DNA of 64,000 nt from Xenopus tropicalis (taxonomy: Eukaryota > Chordata > Amphibia > Anura > Pipidae). Within the stretch, counting starts at the first letter, position 1. Each line of letters begins with the position of its first letter. Of the stretch, positions 9,121-21,553 are shown one piece after another. A model generated the notes under the pieces. That model was not told the DNA's origin and did no database searches. It saw only the letters and a list, made by a program, of their open reading frames with translations. The stretch covers positions 44,026,961 to 44,090,960 of the forward strand of contig NC_030686.2 in the NCBI RefSeq assembly GCF_000004195.4, in the 5' to 3' direction. A program made the position numbers and the translations under genes.

Positions 9121-12100
9121 GTAAGTACCTACCTGCTCAGCATATATAGCCAGCAGCCTTCCTCTCTCTCTCTCTATCTCTCTTTCTCTCTATCTATCTC
9201 TCTCTATCTCCCACGCCAGGAATACAAATGGCCCGTCAGGGATCGGATCAGATATACAATATCTCTTACACCAAATAGACATGGAGGATTTATGCTGCCA
9301 TTACCCAGAATTAATGGCAGGGCAGCTGGCAGCTTTAATAGCTCCACTTCAGCCTTTCTTATTCCTATATCGTGTCATTGTCATTCCATCCATACGGCTC
9401 TTTCCTGTTGCTCAAGCTTTGCCACATTTGCTTTGAGTGCAGGGAAAGTGCCGACGCAGTATAAAGGAGGGTTAACCCCCATGACACATCCATGCTGTTC
9501 TGTGCCGAGTCAGCAGCGAGAGCAGGAAGTGCACGCATCATGTGACGACACACATACCCTGTGGGGACACATTATATGCAGCAATTAGCAGCTATAGAGA
9601 AAAACCATAGTGACCCTTCCCTTGGTTCCGCAGGCTCTCATTATCAAAAACCCAATCCCAAGCGGCAGCGCCAGCGTCCCAATGTATTATAATCTCATAT
9701 TTATGTCCCATGTCTCATCTGCAGGTCGGCCTGGTGTACATGTTCAACCTTATAGTTGGCACGGGTGCCCTCACCATGCCAAAGGCCTTTGCCAACGCTG
9801 GCTGGTTGGTTAGCTTAATCCTTATCATCTTCCTTGCATTTATGAGGTGAGTGAAAGCTCTGCGAGACACACTGCTTTATGATCTCTGGGTAATACAGGG
9901 TTAAACACGGCTCTGCTTTGATATAAAGAAAGTGCCAGCCCTTGCAAATCATATGTGGGGGCTCGTTTAGAGTGGGGGCTGTGCTGGTGGTGCATACCGG
10001 AGCGACAGAGTATTGGTGCCTAGTGGCATGCCCCATTTTTCGCAGGTCCTTCATAATAACTAAGGTGTGCCAGACCCTTTTACTTTTTGAGTTAACAGTA
10101 TGATGTAGAGAGTCATATTCTGAGACAGTTTGCAATTGGTCTTCCTTTTTTATTATTTGTAGTTTTTTGATTATTTCAATTTTTGTTCGGCAGCTATGCA
10201 GTTTGGAGTTTTAGCAGCTATCTGGTTGCTAGGGTCCAAATGACCTTAGCAGCCAGGAAGTGTTTTGAATGAGAGACTGGTATATGAATAAGAGAGGGGC
10301 TGAATGCAAAAATAAGTTATGGAAAGTAACAATAACCATGAAACTGTAGCTTCACGCAACAATAGTTGTCTGGCTGCAGGGGTCGGTGACCCCCATTTGA
10401 AAGCTGCAAAGAGTTAGAATAAGACGGCAAATAATTAAAAAAAAAAACTATAACAAATAAATAATGAAGACCAGTTAAAAAGTTGCTAGCAACAGCACCC
10501 AGGACGTTTACTTTCCAACCATCCCACATCTCAGTACAGGAACCAGCCCTTATATTCCTGCCTGCTAGTGATAGTGACCCTTAGTATCCCTTATTCCTAG
10601 CTATATGACAACCACTTTTGTTGTGGAGGCCATGGCCGCTGCCAATGCTCAGCTGCGATGGAAGAGATGGGAAAAGGAGGAGGTGAGATATACAATGGCT
10701 CATAGTTACCTGCCCAAACCTAGGGCATCTGGGCATGGGCTTACACTGACCTGTCCCTTTCTTCCCCGTAGGATCCTGATTCATCAGAAAGCTCCGACAG
10801 TGAAGTGCCCTCTGCCAGCGGGTACAACAGATCTGAGATCCAACCTATCCTCTCAGTGCGTGAGTATCTGGCACCTGAGAGACTGGGCATAGCCACACAG
10901 CCCGAATGTCTGACCTTATGTGTAACATGATTTCTTGGTCATTCCAGAGCGTCGCGGCTTATCGGACCCTTTTGAGATTGTGGAGCGTGTGGAAATGGGC
11001 CAGATGGCATCATTGTTCTTTAATAAAGGTATGTGCCACAATATGTTCAATAAATACAAATACAGGTATCGGACCCCTTATCCGGAAACCTGTTATCCAG
11101 AAAGCTCCAAATTACGGAATGCCCGTCTCCCATAGACTCCATTTTAATCAAATAATTCAAAATTTTAAAACTGATTTCCTTTTTCTATGTAGAAATAAAA
11201 CAGAACCTTTTAATTGATCCCAACTAAGATATAATTAATCCTTATTGGATGCAAAACAATCCTATTGGGTTTAATTAAGGTTTTATTGATTTTTTAGTAG
11301 ACTTAAGGTACTGAGATCCAAATTACAGAAAGACCCCTTATCCGGAATACCCTTGGTCCCGAGCATTCTGGATAATGGGTCCCATACCTGTATCCTGTGT
11401 TAATAACAGATCTTTAATGTATTTCACACTTTTACCACTAGGTGGAGCTCTTAAACTAGTCATAAAGGTGTTAATCAGAAACCAATTTCTTAGTTGTCCT
11501 TATGCTTTCTCCTTCGTAGTCTCAGGGTATTCTCTTATATTTCATTTGCACAACAGATTTCAGTGCAATGTATATGATCTGGAGAGCTATTCCATAGTTC
11601 CTCTCATGTATTGCACGGCAGCACTTCAACACTTTCTGACACTTCTCTCTTTCTTTATTTGCAGCTGGAGTGAACCTGTTTTATATTTGCATCATTGTAT
11701 ATCTGTATGGGGATCTGGCTATATATGCAACGGCTGTGCCTCTGTCTCTGGTGCAGGTTACATGGTGAGTGATGCCATTGGCATGGAGACTGCATTCCTC
11801 TATGAACCTTCATCACATGTTGCACAGGTCCCTTTACCATAGGTATCCTGGAGCAAAAGGAAACCTGGTGGATGTGACAATAGTGTTTGTTTGTCTCTTC
11901 CAGCTTTTCTGCAAATGGGTCGTGCTCAGCGCAGGCTGGAGAACGGAATGACACAGATCCGTGCTGGGGTCCTATACGACGCATTGATGCTTACAGGATC
12001 TATTTGGTGAGATGAGCTAGATGTCATGCCAATTTAAATTTTAGCCATAAAGCAAGGCAGGACTGCTGCTTACAATGGGGGGGGGGGATCAGATAGGATC

Positions 12101-15100
12101 TGTGCCACTGTGACAGAATGCTCTGTTATACAGATAGCTAGAATCTCAGCCATAAAGCAGGGCAGGACTGCTGCTTACAATGGGGGGATCAGATAGGATC
12201 TGTGCCACTGTGACAGAATGCTCTGTTATACAGATAGCTAGAATCTCAGCCATAAAGCAGGACAGGACTGCTGCTTACAATGGGGGGATCAGATAGGATC
12301 TGTGCCACTGTGACAGAATGCTCTGTTATACAGATAGCTAGAATCTCAGCCATAAAGTAGGGCAGGACTGCTGCTTACAATGGGGGGATCAGATAGGATC
12401 TGTGCCACTGTGACAGAATGCTGTGTTATACAGATAGCTAGAATCTCAGCCATAAAGCAGGGCAGGACTGCTGCTTACAATGGGGATCAGATAGGATCTG
12501 TGCCACTGTGACAGAATGCTGTGTTATACAGATAGCTAGAATCTCAGCCATAAAGCAGGGCAGGACTGCTGCTTACAATGGGGATCAGATAGGATCTGTG
12601 CTACTGTGACAGAATGCTCTGTTATACAGATAGCTAGAATCTCAGCCATAAAGCAGGGCAGGACTGCTGCTTACAATGGGGGGATCAGATAGGATCTGTG
12701 CTACTGTGACAGAATGCTCTGTTATACAGATAGCTAGAATCTCAGCCATAAAGCAGGGCAGGACTGCTGCTTACAATGGGGGGGGATCAGATAGGATCTG
12801 TGCCACTGTGACAGAATGCTCTGTTATACAGATAGCTAGAATCTCAGCCATAAAGCAGGGCAGGACTGCTGCTTACAATGGGGGGATCAGATAGGATCTG
12901 TGCCACTGTGACAGAATGCTCTGTTATACAGATAGCTAGAATCTCAGCCATAAAGCAGGTCAGGACTGCTGCTTACAATGGGGGGGGATCAGATAGGATC
13001 TGTGCCACTGTGACAGAATGCTCTGTTATACAGATAGCTAGAATCTCAGCCATAAAGCAGGGCAGGACTGCTGCTTACAATGGGGGGATCAGATAGGATC
13101 TGTGCCACTGTGACAGAATGCTCTGTTATACAGATAGCTAGAATCTCAGCCATAAAGCAGGGCAGGACTGCTGCTTACAATGGGGGGATCAGATAGGATC
13201 TGTGCCACTGTGACAGAATGCTCTGTTATACAGATAGCTAGAATCTCAGCCATAAAGCAGGGCAGGACTGCTGCTTACAATGGGGGGGATCAGATAGGAT
13301 CTGTGCCACTGTGACAGAATGCTCTGTTATACAGATAGCTAGAATCTCAGCCATAAAGCAGGGCAGGACTGCTGCTTACAATGGGGATCAGATAGGATCT
13401 GTGCCACTGTGACAGAATGCTTCATAATAAAGATAGCTAGAATCTCAGCCTTTAGAGACAATATAAAATGGTATTGGGAGCAAAAAACCAATATGGTCAA
13501 ATCAGTGTGTTCTGCAGTGTCAATTATGTGAACAAAATTATCCTCACTGCCCTTCCAACGTTCCAATTAACCTCATTCATTGGTGGCTTTGCTCAGACAT
13601 TGCCCTTATCCCCTTATTTCGACGCTGCCAAGGAAATTTGTTCCCAATGTGCTGAATGCCTGTTATCTCCAAAAACCAAAACCCTGCTGTCTTATTTCTT
13701 TTTTTTTTTTTTATCTGGATCCACTAATATGGAGAGAGTCATATGCCCACAGGGTTGGATAGTCTAATTGACTATAGCAATGTAATGAGTCCCAGGAAGT
13801 GGTATTATCACTTTAATAATAATAATGGCTGATGATCTTAATGTTCTATCTTTCTCCCCACAGGCGGTCTTCACTCTGCTCCTTGGCCCCTTTACTTTCT
13901 TCAACGTGCAAAAGACAAAATACCTTCAGATCTTAACCTCACTCATGAGATGGGTCGGTAAGTGTCTGACTGTACATGGCAACCCAACTCCTGGGGTCTT
14001 GGGGCCACTCACCCCATTGATTCTGTATGTTATCATCATGTTCGGTTTGGCTTTCCTATAGGTTAAGATCCAAAATCATACTGGTCAGTTCATTGGTTCC
14101 TGATGAAACTGACCCTAGTATGTGAGTGGTGGGTAATTAGATCCAAAATCATACTGGTCAGTTGGTTGGTTCCTGATGAACCTGACCCTAGTATGTGGGT
14201 GGTGGGTAATTAGATCCAAAATCATACTGGTCAGTTCATTGGTTCCTGATGAAACTGACCCTAGTATGTGGGTGATAGGTAATTAGATCCAAAATCATAC
14301 TGGTCAGTTCATTGGTTCCTGATGAAACTGACCCTAGTATGTGGGTGGTGGGTAATTAGATCCAAAATCGTACTGGTCAGTTGGTTGGTTCCTGATGAAA
14401 CTGACCCTAGTATGTGGGTGGTGGGTAATTAGATCCAAAATCATACTGGTCAGTTCGTTGGTTCCTGATGAAACTGACCCTAGTATGTGGGTGGTGGGTA
14501 ATTAGATCCAAAATCATACTGGTCAGTTCATTGGTTCCTGATGAACCTGACCCTAGTATGTGGGTGGTGGGTAATTAGATCCAAAATCATACTGGTCAGT
14601 TCATTGGTTCCTGATGAAACTGACCCTAGTATGTGGATGGTGGGTAATTAGATCCAAAATCATACTGGTCAGTTGGTTGGTTCCTGATGAAACTGACCCT
14701 AGTATGTGGGTGGTGGGTAATTAGATCCAAAATCGTACTGGTCAGTTGGTTGGTTCCTGATGAAACTGACCCTAGTATGTGGGTGGTGGGTAATTAGATC
14801 CAAAATCATACTGGTCAGTTCGTTGGTTCCTGATGAAACTGACCCTAGTATGTGGGTGGTGGGTAATTAGATCCAAAATCATACTGGTCAGTTCATTGGT
14901 TCCTGATGAAACTGACCCTAGTATGTTGGTGGTGGGTAATTAGATCCAAAATCATACTGGTCAGTTCATTGGTTCCTGATGAACCTGACCCTAGTATGTG
15001 GGTGGTGGGTAATTAGATCCAAAATCATACTGGTCAGTTGGTTGGTTCCTGATGAAACTGACCCTAGTATGTGGGTGGTGGGTAATTAGATCCAAAATCA

Positions 15101-18100
15101 TACTGGTCAGTTCATTGGTTCCTGATGAACCTGACCCTAGTATGTGGGTGGTGGGTAATTAGATCCAAAATCATACTGGTCAGTTCATTGGTTCCTGATG
15201 AAACTGACCCTAGTATGTGGATGGTGGGTAATTAGATCCAAAATCATACTGGTCAGTTGGTTGGTTCCTGATGAAACTGACCCTAGTATGTGGGTGGTGG
15301 GTAATTAGATCCAAAATCATACTGGTCAGTTGGTTGGTTCCTGATGAAACTGATCCTAGTATGTGGGTGGTGGGTAATTAGATCCAAAATCATACTGGTC
15401 AGTTGGTTGGTTCCTGATGAAACTGACCCTAGTATGTGGGTGGTGGGTAATTAGATCCAAAATCATACTGGTCAGTTGGTTGGTTCCTGATGAAACTGAC
15501 CCTAGTATGTGGGTGATGGGTAATTAGATCCAAAATCATACTGGTCAGTTGGTTGGTTCCTGATGAAACTGACTCTAGTATGTGGGTGATAGGTAATTAG
15601 ATCCAAAATCATACTGGTCAGTTCATTGGTTCCTGATGAAACTGACCCTAGTATGTGGATGGTGGGTAATTAGATCCAAAATCATACTGGTCAGTTCATT
15701 GGTTCCTGATGAAACTGACCCTAGTATGTGGGTGGTGGGTAATTAGATCCAAAATCATACTGGTCAGTTCATTGGTTCCTGATGAAACTGACCCTAGTAT
15801 GTGGGTGGTGGGTAATTAGATCCAAAATCATACTGGTCAGTTCATTGGTTCCTGATGAAACTGACCCTAGTATGTGGGTGGTGGGTAATTAGATCCAAAA
15901 TCATACTGGTCAGTTCATTGGTTCCTGATGAAACTGACCCTAGTATGTGGGTGGTGGGTAATTAGATCCAAAATCGTACTGGTCAGTTGGTTGGTTCCTG
16001 ATGAAACTGACCCTAGTATGTGGGTGGTGGGTAATTAGATCCAAAATCGTACTGGTCAGTTCATTGGTTCCTGATGAAACTGACCCTAGTATGTGGGTGG
16101 TGGGTAATTAGATCCAAAATCGTACTGGTCAGTTGGTTGGTTCCTGATGAAACTGACCCTAGTATGTGGGTGGTGGGTAATTAGATCCAAAATCATACTG
16201 GTCAGTTCATTGGTTCCTGATGAAACTGACCCTAGTATGTGGGTGGTGGGTAATTAGATCCAAAATCATACTGGTCAGTTCATTGGTTCCTGATGAAACT
16301 GACCCTAGTATGTGGGTGGTGGGTAATTAGATCCAAAATCATACTGGTCAGTTCATTGGTTCCTGATGAAACTGACCCTAGTATGTGGGTGGTGGGTAAT
16401 TAGATCCAAAATCATACTGGTCAGTTCATTGGTTCCTGATGAAACTGACCCTAGTATGTGGGTGGTGGGTAATTAGATCCAAAATCATACTGGTCAGTTC
16501 ATTGGTTCCTGATGAAACTGACCCTAGTATGTGGGTGGTGGGTAATTTAGATTGCAAGCACCATCAGGGCAGTGAGCCGTTTAATATACATTATGGAGCA
16601 CCAATAGGAGGGATAAATATTTCATGCTCTCTATTCCTCCCTGTCACCCTAAATCTGTCCTTGTCTTATCCCCTTAGTCCTAAACGCCACTTAGGCATCA
16701 GTTAACACCTATTCTTATTTAAGTAACTGCATGGTGTCCCCAAGGCTTTATCACATTCCAGCACAAGTAGCATGGCCCTAAAATGTAATTAATGAGCTTC
16801 ATCCTCTTTGTTCTCCCGGGGTAAGGGCTTGTCAGTAGTCCCTGTCTGATCCCTTTTCCTCCCCCCCACCCCATATTAATCTATTTTTTGGCATCGGATC
16901 CTCGTTCAGACCCTGCAGGCTAAAGAAGATTAAAAACCTCAGCCGGCAACCAGTTCATAAAAAAATGATATAATGCAGCTGGCAAATGTACAGAGGAACG
17001 CCACTGAAATAATAAGGGGGACGGAAGGAAGGAGGGTCCTGATGGATATGTTTATATCAGAGACAGACACATTTATGGGCAAGGCCATGCATCTTTCATA
17101 AAGATCAGAAGGAATTGAATTTGATGTTCCAAACAGGACATTTAGTTCCCTGCAAGAAACCGTTCCTTGGGCTCACGCTGGGGCACTGGCACAAGTTGGC
17201 AGATGCACGGAAATGACAGTTTCTTATCTTCCTTGTGGACTGCTCATCCTGCTGTGCAGTCACATGGTTAGGCTACCCATCACACCAATCAGTTTAAGGG
17301 GTTATGGGCGTATTTCTGGGGGGGTTGTTCCTGACAGCACCGCCCCAGAACCATGCTTTCAGCAGCAGCCTTTGGCAAGTGTGTGCCTGGGCTAAAGGGG
17401 TGGTACTGTGTTCTGATAGGCTGCAATGCTGGGCTAAAGGGTGGTGCAACGTTCTGACAGGCTGGAGATCTTGTTTACATGAGCACTGCAGCCTATTGGA
17501 TCTCTGCCCTGCCCTTTCATCCTAGGATATGACTGTAAATTAGTGGAAGAGGGGTCTGGTATAGATGTGTAACCCCTTCTTTCTCAGCCAGTGGCATAAC
17601 TAGAAGCTTCTGGGCCCCACTGCAATAGGAAAAAACATTTTCATAAATATATACTGAGACTGCCAGTGCCCCTTGGGAACTGCAGGTTTTGCCTCCTCTA
17701 TATTTACACCCCTTGGTACATATTCATATCACAACCCAGTGGAAATGCATATGTGTTCTCTCTAACGTTGATTTTAGCGGCTACCCCACATCCTCAGAAT
17801 ATCCCCCTAGAATATTCAGATCAATGCTCAAGTGCACTGAGCTTTAGTGGTTGGCTTGTTCCCCTGCCCCCCCCCTCTTTCTTGTATGTAAGGGAGCAAA
17901 GGTTCTGTCCTTGCAACACGGTTAGGGCAACGGATAAAGTGTCACAGGCCTATTTTCCTTTGTGATTTATGGGCCGAGTAATGGGTTTTTACTACTTTAC
18001 TGCCACTTTGTTCTCCTCCCTGACAGTGCCATAAATCGTGGAGACAAATGTTTAATTCTTGTGCTCGCATGTGTGATGGAATATACAGGGGCTGAGTGAG

Positions 18101-19604
18101 TCATGAGAGGGGCCCCGGCCAATGCACAAAGTCTGGGGTCCCGATAAAATGAACTGTGCTTAAATTCCTGGCAGGGCAGGACTGCTGCTTATATGGGTAC
18201 CAATTAGGATCTGTGCCACTGTGACAGAATGCTCTGTTATAAAGATAGCTAGAATCTCAGCCATAAAGCAGGGCAGGACTGCTGCTTACAATGGGGGGAT
18301 CAGATAGGATCTGTGCCACTGTGACAGAATGCTCTGTTATACAGATAACTAGAATCTCAGCCATAAAGCAGGGCAGGACTGCTGCTTACAATGGGGGGAT
18401 CAGATAGGATCTGTGCCACTGTGACAGAATGCTCTGTTATACAGATAGCTAGAATCTCAGCCATAAAGCAGGGCAGGACTGCTGCTTACAATGGGGGGTA
18501 TCAGATAGGATCTGTGCCACTGTGACAGAATGCTCTGTTATACAGATAGCTAGAATCTCAGCCATAAAGCAGGGCAGGACTGCTGCTTACAATGGGGGGA
18601 TCAGATAGGATCTGTGCCACTGTGACAGAATGCTCTGTTATACAGATAGCTAGAATCTCAGCCATAAAGCAGGGCAGGACTGCTGCTTACAATGGGGGGA
18701 TCAGATAGGATCTGTGCCACTGTGACAGAATGCTCTGTTATACAGATAGCTAGAATCTCAGCCATAAAGCATGCGTGAGGCATGATGGGAAGAAATGTTG
18801 TGACTATGTATATAATAACAATTTCATTTCCCGTCTGTTTCAGCCTTCATTATCATGATTGTGTTGGCTCTGGTTCGAATTGGGAAAGGGGAAGGAGCCG
18901 GCCACCCCCCACTGGCGCAAGTGTCAGGGATCCGGAACCTGTTCGGGGTGTGCGTGTACTCCTTTATGTGCCAGCATTCCTTGCCTTCTCTCGTCACCCC
19001 CGTATCCAAAAAGAAGCACCTGACGGGGCTGGTACTGCTGGACTATGCGCTGGTTCTAGCCTTCTACAGCCTGCTGTGCTTCACCGCCATATTTTGCTTC
19101 AGCTCCGGGGCCCTCATGGATATGTACACCCTTAACTTCAGCGGCTGCAGCCCCTTTGTCCCCCAAGTGATCGGCTACTTCCTTGGACTCTTCCCAGTCT
19201 TCACCATCAGCACCAACTTCCCCATCATTGCCGTAACCCTGCGTAATAACTGGAAAACGCTGTTCCACCGCGATGGCGGGACATACCCGTGGCTGGTTGA
19301 CCGTATAGTCTTCCCCCTCATCACCCTGGTGCCCCCTGTAATTGTGGCCTTTTGTACCAACCACTTGGAAGTCCTGGTTAGCATCACAGGTTCCTATGCG
19401 GGGAATGGCATCCAGTACGTGATCCCGGCCTTCCTTGTCTTCTGCAGCCGGAAAGACAATGCTCTGGTATACGGACCCGGACTGACCAATAAGCACAGCT
19501 CCCCATTCCGACAGGTGGGCTGGGTGTGGTTTGTGCTGTGCTGGGCACTTACCTGTTTTATCTATGTCACAGCCAATATCATCCTGACGGACGCCTCACT
19601 GTAA
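9076..19604 (+). CDS. TMEM104: TMEM104, multi-pass transporter-like protein (9 coding exons)
   Basis: Join 9076-9120, 9725-9846, 10601-10682, 10772-10859, 10948-11028, 11665-11764, 11904-12006, 13864-13957, 18844-19604: 1476 nt, 491 residues plus TAA. All junctions are GT-AG and keep frame. Human TMEM104 has 496 residues. The product belongs to the amino-acid transporter-like (Aa_trans, SLC38-related) group; its substrate is not established. Eleven hydrophobic segments are visible. The first (about 16-38) carries NLIVGTGALTMPKAF, a pattern typical of the family. An acidic-serine loop follows (about 80-105), then a Cys-containing loop with an NDT glycosylation sequon (about 173-200). The start is the ATG at 9076 (MAGDITETGELYS), which matches orthologues. 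The frame is open upstream, but that is intron and 5' UTR. The introns carry large minisatellites. Confidence 0.95.
9155..9212 (+). repeat. CT/TCTA microsatellite
   Basis: A run of tctc and tatc motifs in the intron directly after coding exon 1. Confidence 0.85.
9725..9846 (+). CDS. TMEM104: TMEM104 coding exon 2
   Basis: Residues 16-55 plus two bases. Contains VGLVYMFNLIVGTG, first helix, and the start of the second helix. CAG acceptor at 9722-9724, GTGAGT donor at 9847. Confidence 0.93.
10080..10510 (+). mobile_element. T2-type MITE remnant in TMEM104 intron
   Basis: Shares 'agtatgatgtagag', 'ggtcttc' and the terminal 'aaataaataatgaagacc' blocks with the TTAA-flanked MITE at 21885-22359. 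The ends are degenerate, so the limits are approximate. Confidence 0.55.
10601..10682 (+). CDS. TMEM104: TMEM104 coding exon 3
   Basis: Acceptor ttattcctag|, donor GAG|GTGAGA. Encodes SYMTTTFVVEAMAAANAQLR and WKRWEKEE, the end of helix 2 and the charged linker. Confidence 0.93.
10772..10859 (+). CDS. TMEM104: TMEM104 coding exon 4
   Basis: Encodes the acidic/serine linker DPDSSESSDSEVPSASGYNR and SEIQPILSV. GTAG acceptor at 10768-10771, GTGAGT donor at 10860. The linker is shorter than in human, accounting for part of the length difference. Confidence 0.92.
10948..11028 (+). CDS. TMEM104: TMEM104 coding exon 5
   Basis: Encodes QRRGLSDPFEIVERVEMGQM and ASLFFNK. Acceptor gtcattccag|, donor AAAG|GTATGT. 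Confidence 0.93.
11063..11393 (+). mobile_element. MITE with CAGGTAT... termini, TA-flanked
   Basis: Left end TACAGGTATCGGACCCCTTA and right end 'gggtcccatacctgta' are inverted copies, both flanked by TA, consistent with a TA-target (Tc1/mariner-like) MITE. About 330 bp, non-coding, inside a TMEM104 intron. A second full-length relative lies at 54157-55262. Confidence 0.75.
11665..11764 (+). CDS. TMEM104: TMEM104 coding exon 6
   Basis: Encodes AGVNLFYICIIVYLYGDLAI then YATAVPLSLVQVT, a hydrophobic helix. Acceptor ttatttgcag|, donor ACATG|GTGAGT. Confidence 0.93.
11904..12006 (+). CDS. TMEM104: TMEM104 coding exon 7
   Basis: Encodes the Cys-containing loop CFSANGSCSAQAGERNDTDP and CWGPIRRIDAYRIYL, with an NDT sequon conserved in human. 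Acceptor tctcttccag|, donor TTTG|GTGAGA. Confidence 0.93.
12039..13450 (+). repeat. 100-bp minisatellite, array 1 (about 14 copies) in TMEM104 intron
   Basis: Unit: aatctcagccataaagcagg, gcaggactgctgcttacaat, a G run of 4-9, atcagataggatctgtgcca, ctgtgacagaatgctctgtt and atacagatagctag. Copies are nearly identical. The same unit recurs at 18.17-18.78 kb and, inverted, at 63.79 kb. Confidence 0.96.
13864..13957 (+). CDS. TMEM104: TMEM104 coding exon 8
   Basis: Encodes AVFTLLLGPFTFFNVQKTKY and LQILTSLMRWV. Acceptor tctccccacag|, donor GTCG|GTAAGT. Confidence 0.94.
14063..16555 (+). repeat. 73-bp hairpin-forming minisatellite (about 34 copies) in last TMEM104 intron
   Basis: Unit: gtaattagatccaaaatcat, actggtcagttcattggttc, ctgatgaaactgaccctagt and atgtgggtggtgg. 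Within each unit CATACTGGTCAGTT is complementary to AACTGACCCTAGTATG apart from a 2-nt bulge, with a loop of about 16 nt. The array can thus form a row of about 34 stem-loops in DNA or pre-mRNA. Confidence 0.95.
16560..18165 (+). other. TMEM104 last intron, no recognised feature
   Basis: Unique or low-copy sequence between two minisatellites. ORFs on the plus strand (for example 17666-17965) show no recognisable family. Confidence 0.4.
18170..18775 (+). repeat. 100-bp minisatellite, array 2 (about 6 copies)
   Basis: Same unit and orientation as 12039-13450 but in the next intron, ending about 70 bp before the last coding exon. The first copy is diverged (atatgggtaccaattaggat), marking the array edge. 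Confidence 0.95.
18844..19604 (+). CDS. TMEM104: TMEM104 terminal coding exon 9
   Basis: About half of the protein: helices around FGVCVYSFMCQHSLPSLVTP, LVLLDYALVLAFYSLLCFTA, FLGLFPVFTISTNFPIIAVT, IVFPLITLVPPVIVAFC, GNGIQYVIPAFLVF and FVLCWALTCFIYVTANIIL, ending DASL and TAA at 19602. Acceptor gtctgtttcag|. Confidence 0.96.
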
Positions 19605-19814
19605 TCACGGACGAGACTTCTCCTATCCCCCCCCATGCACAATGAATGGGTTGGCCTGTGCTGGACACAGGCGTCGGACTAATAAGGATAAAGGGTACCT
19701 ACTGATGGGGTCTCTCCAGTCATGGGGCCGGCCCTTCACTAAGGGGCATATTTATTAACTCTGGAGACTAGCATCACTGGTGATGTTTCCCATAGCAACC
19801 AATCTGTAGTAAAG

Positions 19815-20170
19815 GTCCCCATACACTGCCAGATCTGCTCGCTTGGCGCCAAGCGAGCGGATCTTCTCCTGATATCCCCACCTACGGGTGGGCGATATCG
19901 GGAGGATCCAGGGTCATTTGATCGTTTGGCCCCAGATCAAATTATAATGACGGGCATAGGCAAAGTCGGTCCGGGGACCGCATCAACGAGCCGATGTGGT
20001 CCCCGATCCGACTAGATTTTCTAACCTGGCCGATGGAGATCTGCCCGATTTCAGGCCAGATATCAGTCGGGCAGGCCCGTCGGTAGTGCCCATACAAGGG
20101 CCGATTAGCTGCCGAATCGATCAAAGGGACCCATATTGGCAGCTACTATCGGCCTGTGTATGGGGGGGCC
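19815..20170. mobile_element. Palindromic MITE (GGTCCCCATACAC family)
   Basis: Ends 'ggtccccatacactgcc' and 'ggcctgtgtatggggggcc' are inverted copies, and internal palindromes include gcttggcgccaagc and cccacctacgggtggg. The same family occurs at 22912-23270, 33173-33765 and 52634-52940, with fragments at about 36.40 and 37.36 kb. CpG-rich and non-coding. Confidence 0.85.
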
Positions 20171-20867
20171 TTTAGACTCGAAGAGTCACCTATAAGTTAT
20201 AAATCAAAAGCAAAGATCTGATTGGTTGCTATGTTTCCACTGTTAACAAATACACCCCATTGTGTCACTTTGCTGCTATCGTGCCCTTATTTAACATTTT
20301 AACTCATATCTGGGGAGATAACAAGCTCTGAGTAACAAATACTGCCCCCTGTGATGCCTCTCTATCTCCTTTTCTCTGTGCCTTGCCCTTATATACTCAC
20401 AGGACCACCAGGGTGTGCCCCCCAGTTCCCACCGTTGCCTGGGAACTTCAGGGGAAATGGGGCCTGGTCGTGTCTTGCTTCCATAAGGGACTCATACTGC
20501 CTTTCCTTCGGCCCAGCTTATGTCCAAGGGTCGGCTTCATACAGGCCTGTGCAACTTCCAGCCTTCTAGGTGTTGTTGAACTACAATAGCATCATATTGA
20601 CGGGCTGACAATAATGTATAATGCTGTGTAAAGTCATGTCATTTTGGGGAGGGGGGGGAAGTAATTTGCTGTACTCGTGAAAACATTCTGTGCTCGCCCA
20701 AGGAAGTGTATGTCTTGGTAATCATGTGACTGCCCCTACTTCCTTATTGGCAAAATAATGATAGCGCTGTCTTGCTTTGTGGTAAGGATTTTCAGTTTAC
20801 ATTCAGGATCAGAACCAAGTCACGTGGCAGTACCAACCAAGCTGGTGAATGTATATGGCTAGGTTAA

Positions 20868-21166
20868 AGGACAACAAAAGCCAAATTCACTGGAGGGGGG
20901 GTGCCATTTAGTTTATCGACCTTCCTCCTCAGTCTGGGGTACTTTCCATTAGAACGCCACCCTGCCGCCTTGTTTGATTTTCCCAGGGATATAGTGTTTT
21001 TTTTTTTAAACATTACTGTACTGCACAAGGGATTGTGGGAAAAATCCAAGATACCAGTGTGGTGCTCTAATGGTACACTTGGATGGAGAAAAGTGCTGGG
21101 TACCAGGGTAACGATTAAAAACAACAAAATTGGCGCCCCCATTTGAATTTGGGTTTTGTTGTCCTT
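20868..21166. mobile_element. TTAA-flanked (T2/Kolobok-like) MITE in TMEM104 3' UTR
   Basis: Inverted ends AGGACAACAAAAGCCAAATT and 'aatttgggttttgttgtcct' are flanked by TTAA on both sides. TTAA target sites with AGG... termini are characteristic of Xenopus T2 MITEs. In the transcript the ends could pair into dsRNA. Confidence 0.8.
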
Positions 21167-21547
21167 TTAACTGGGAAAAGCTTCTTTGGGGGTTACTGCA
21201 CTGCCCCCTTGTGGCTGAATCTGTCTCTGCCGAGTGGGGAAGAGAACAAAGCATGGCAGAGCAAACAAAACCAGTGAACATTTCATGGACATACAAACTG
21301 AGCCTCTAATGTATTGCAGAGTAACACATCACTGTATAAAGGGACACGAAACAGTATTTTTTAATAATGATGGTAATTATGTGATGAGCGTAGGCTCCTT
21401 TTCTGTTGTGTGGGATAAGCTATTCGCTCTCTGTTGGGCCCAGGCCTGTGCTGTTGTACTTTAATGATGTGTAAGTGCCCGGGCAGCACCTCGCTGCATT
21501 GTAGTGAAATGACAGCCTCCCTGATCGCTCCTGCACTTTGCACTTGG

Positions 21548-21553
21548 AATAAA
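21548..21553 (+). terminator. Candidate polyadenylation signal of TMEM104
   Basis: AATAAA in 'cacttggaataaaacctaat', followed within about 25 nt by ttttgtggtgactctggttg. Confidence 0.5.
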
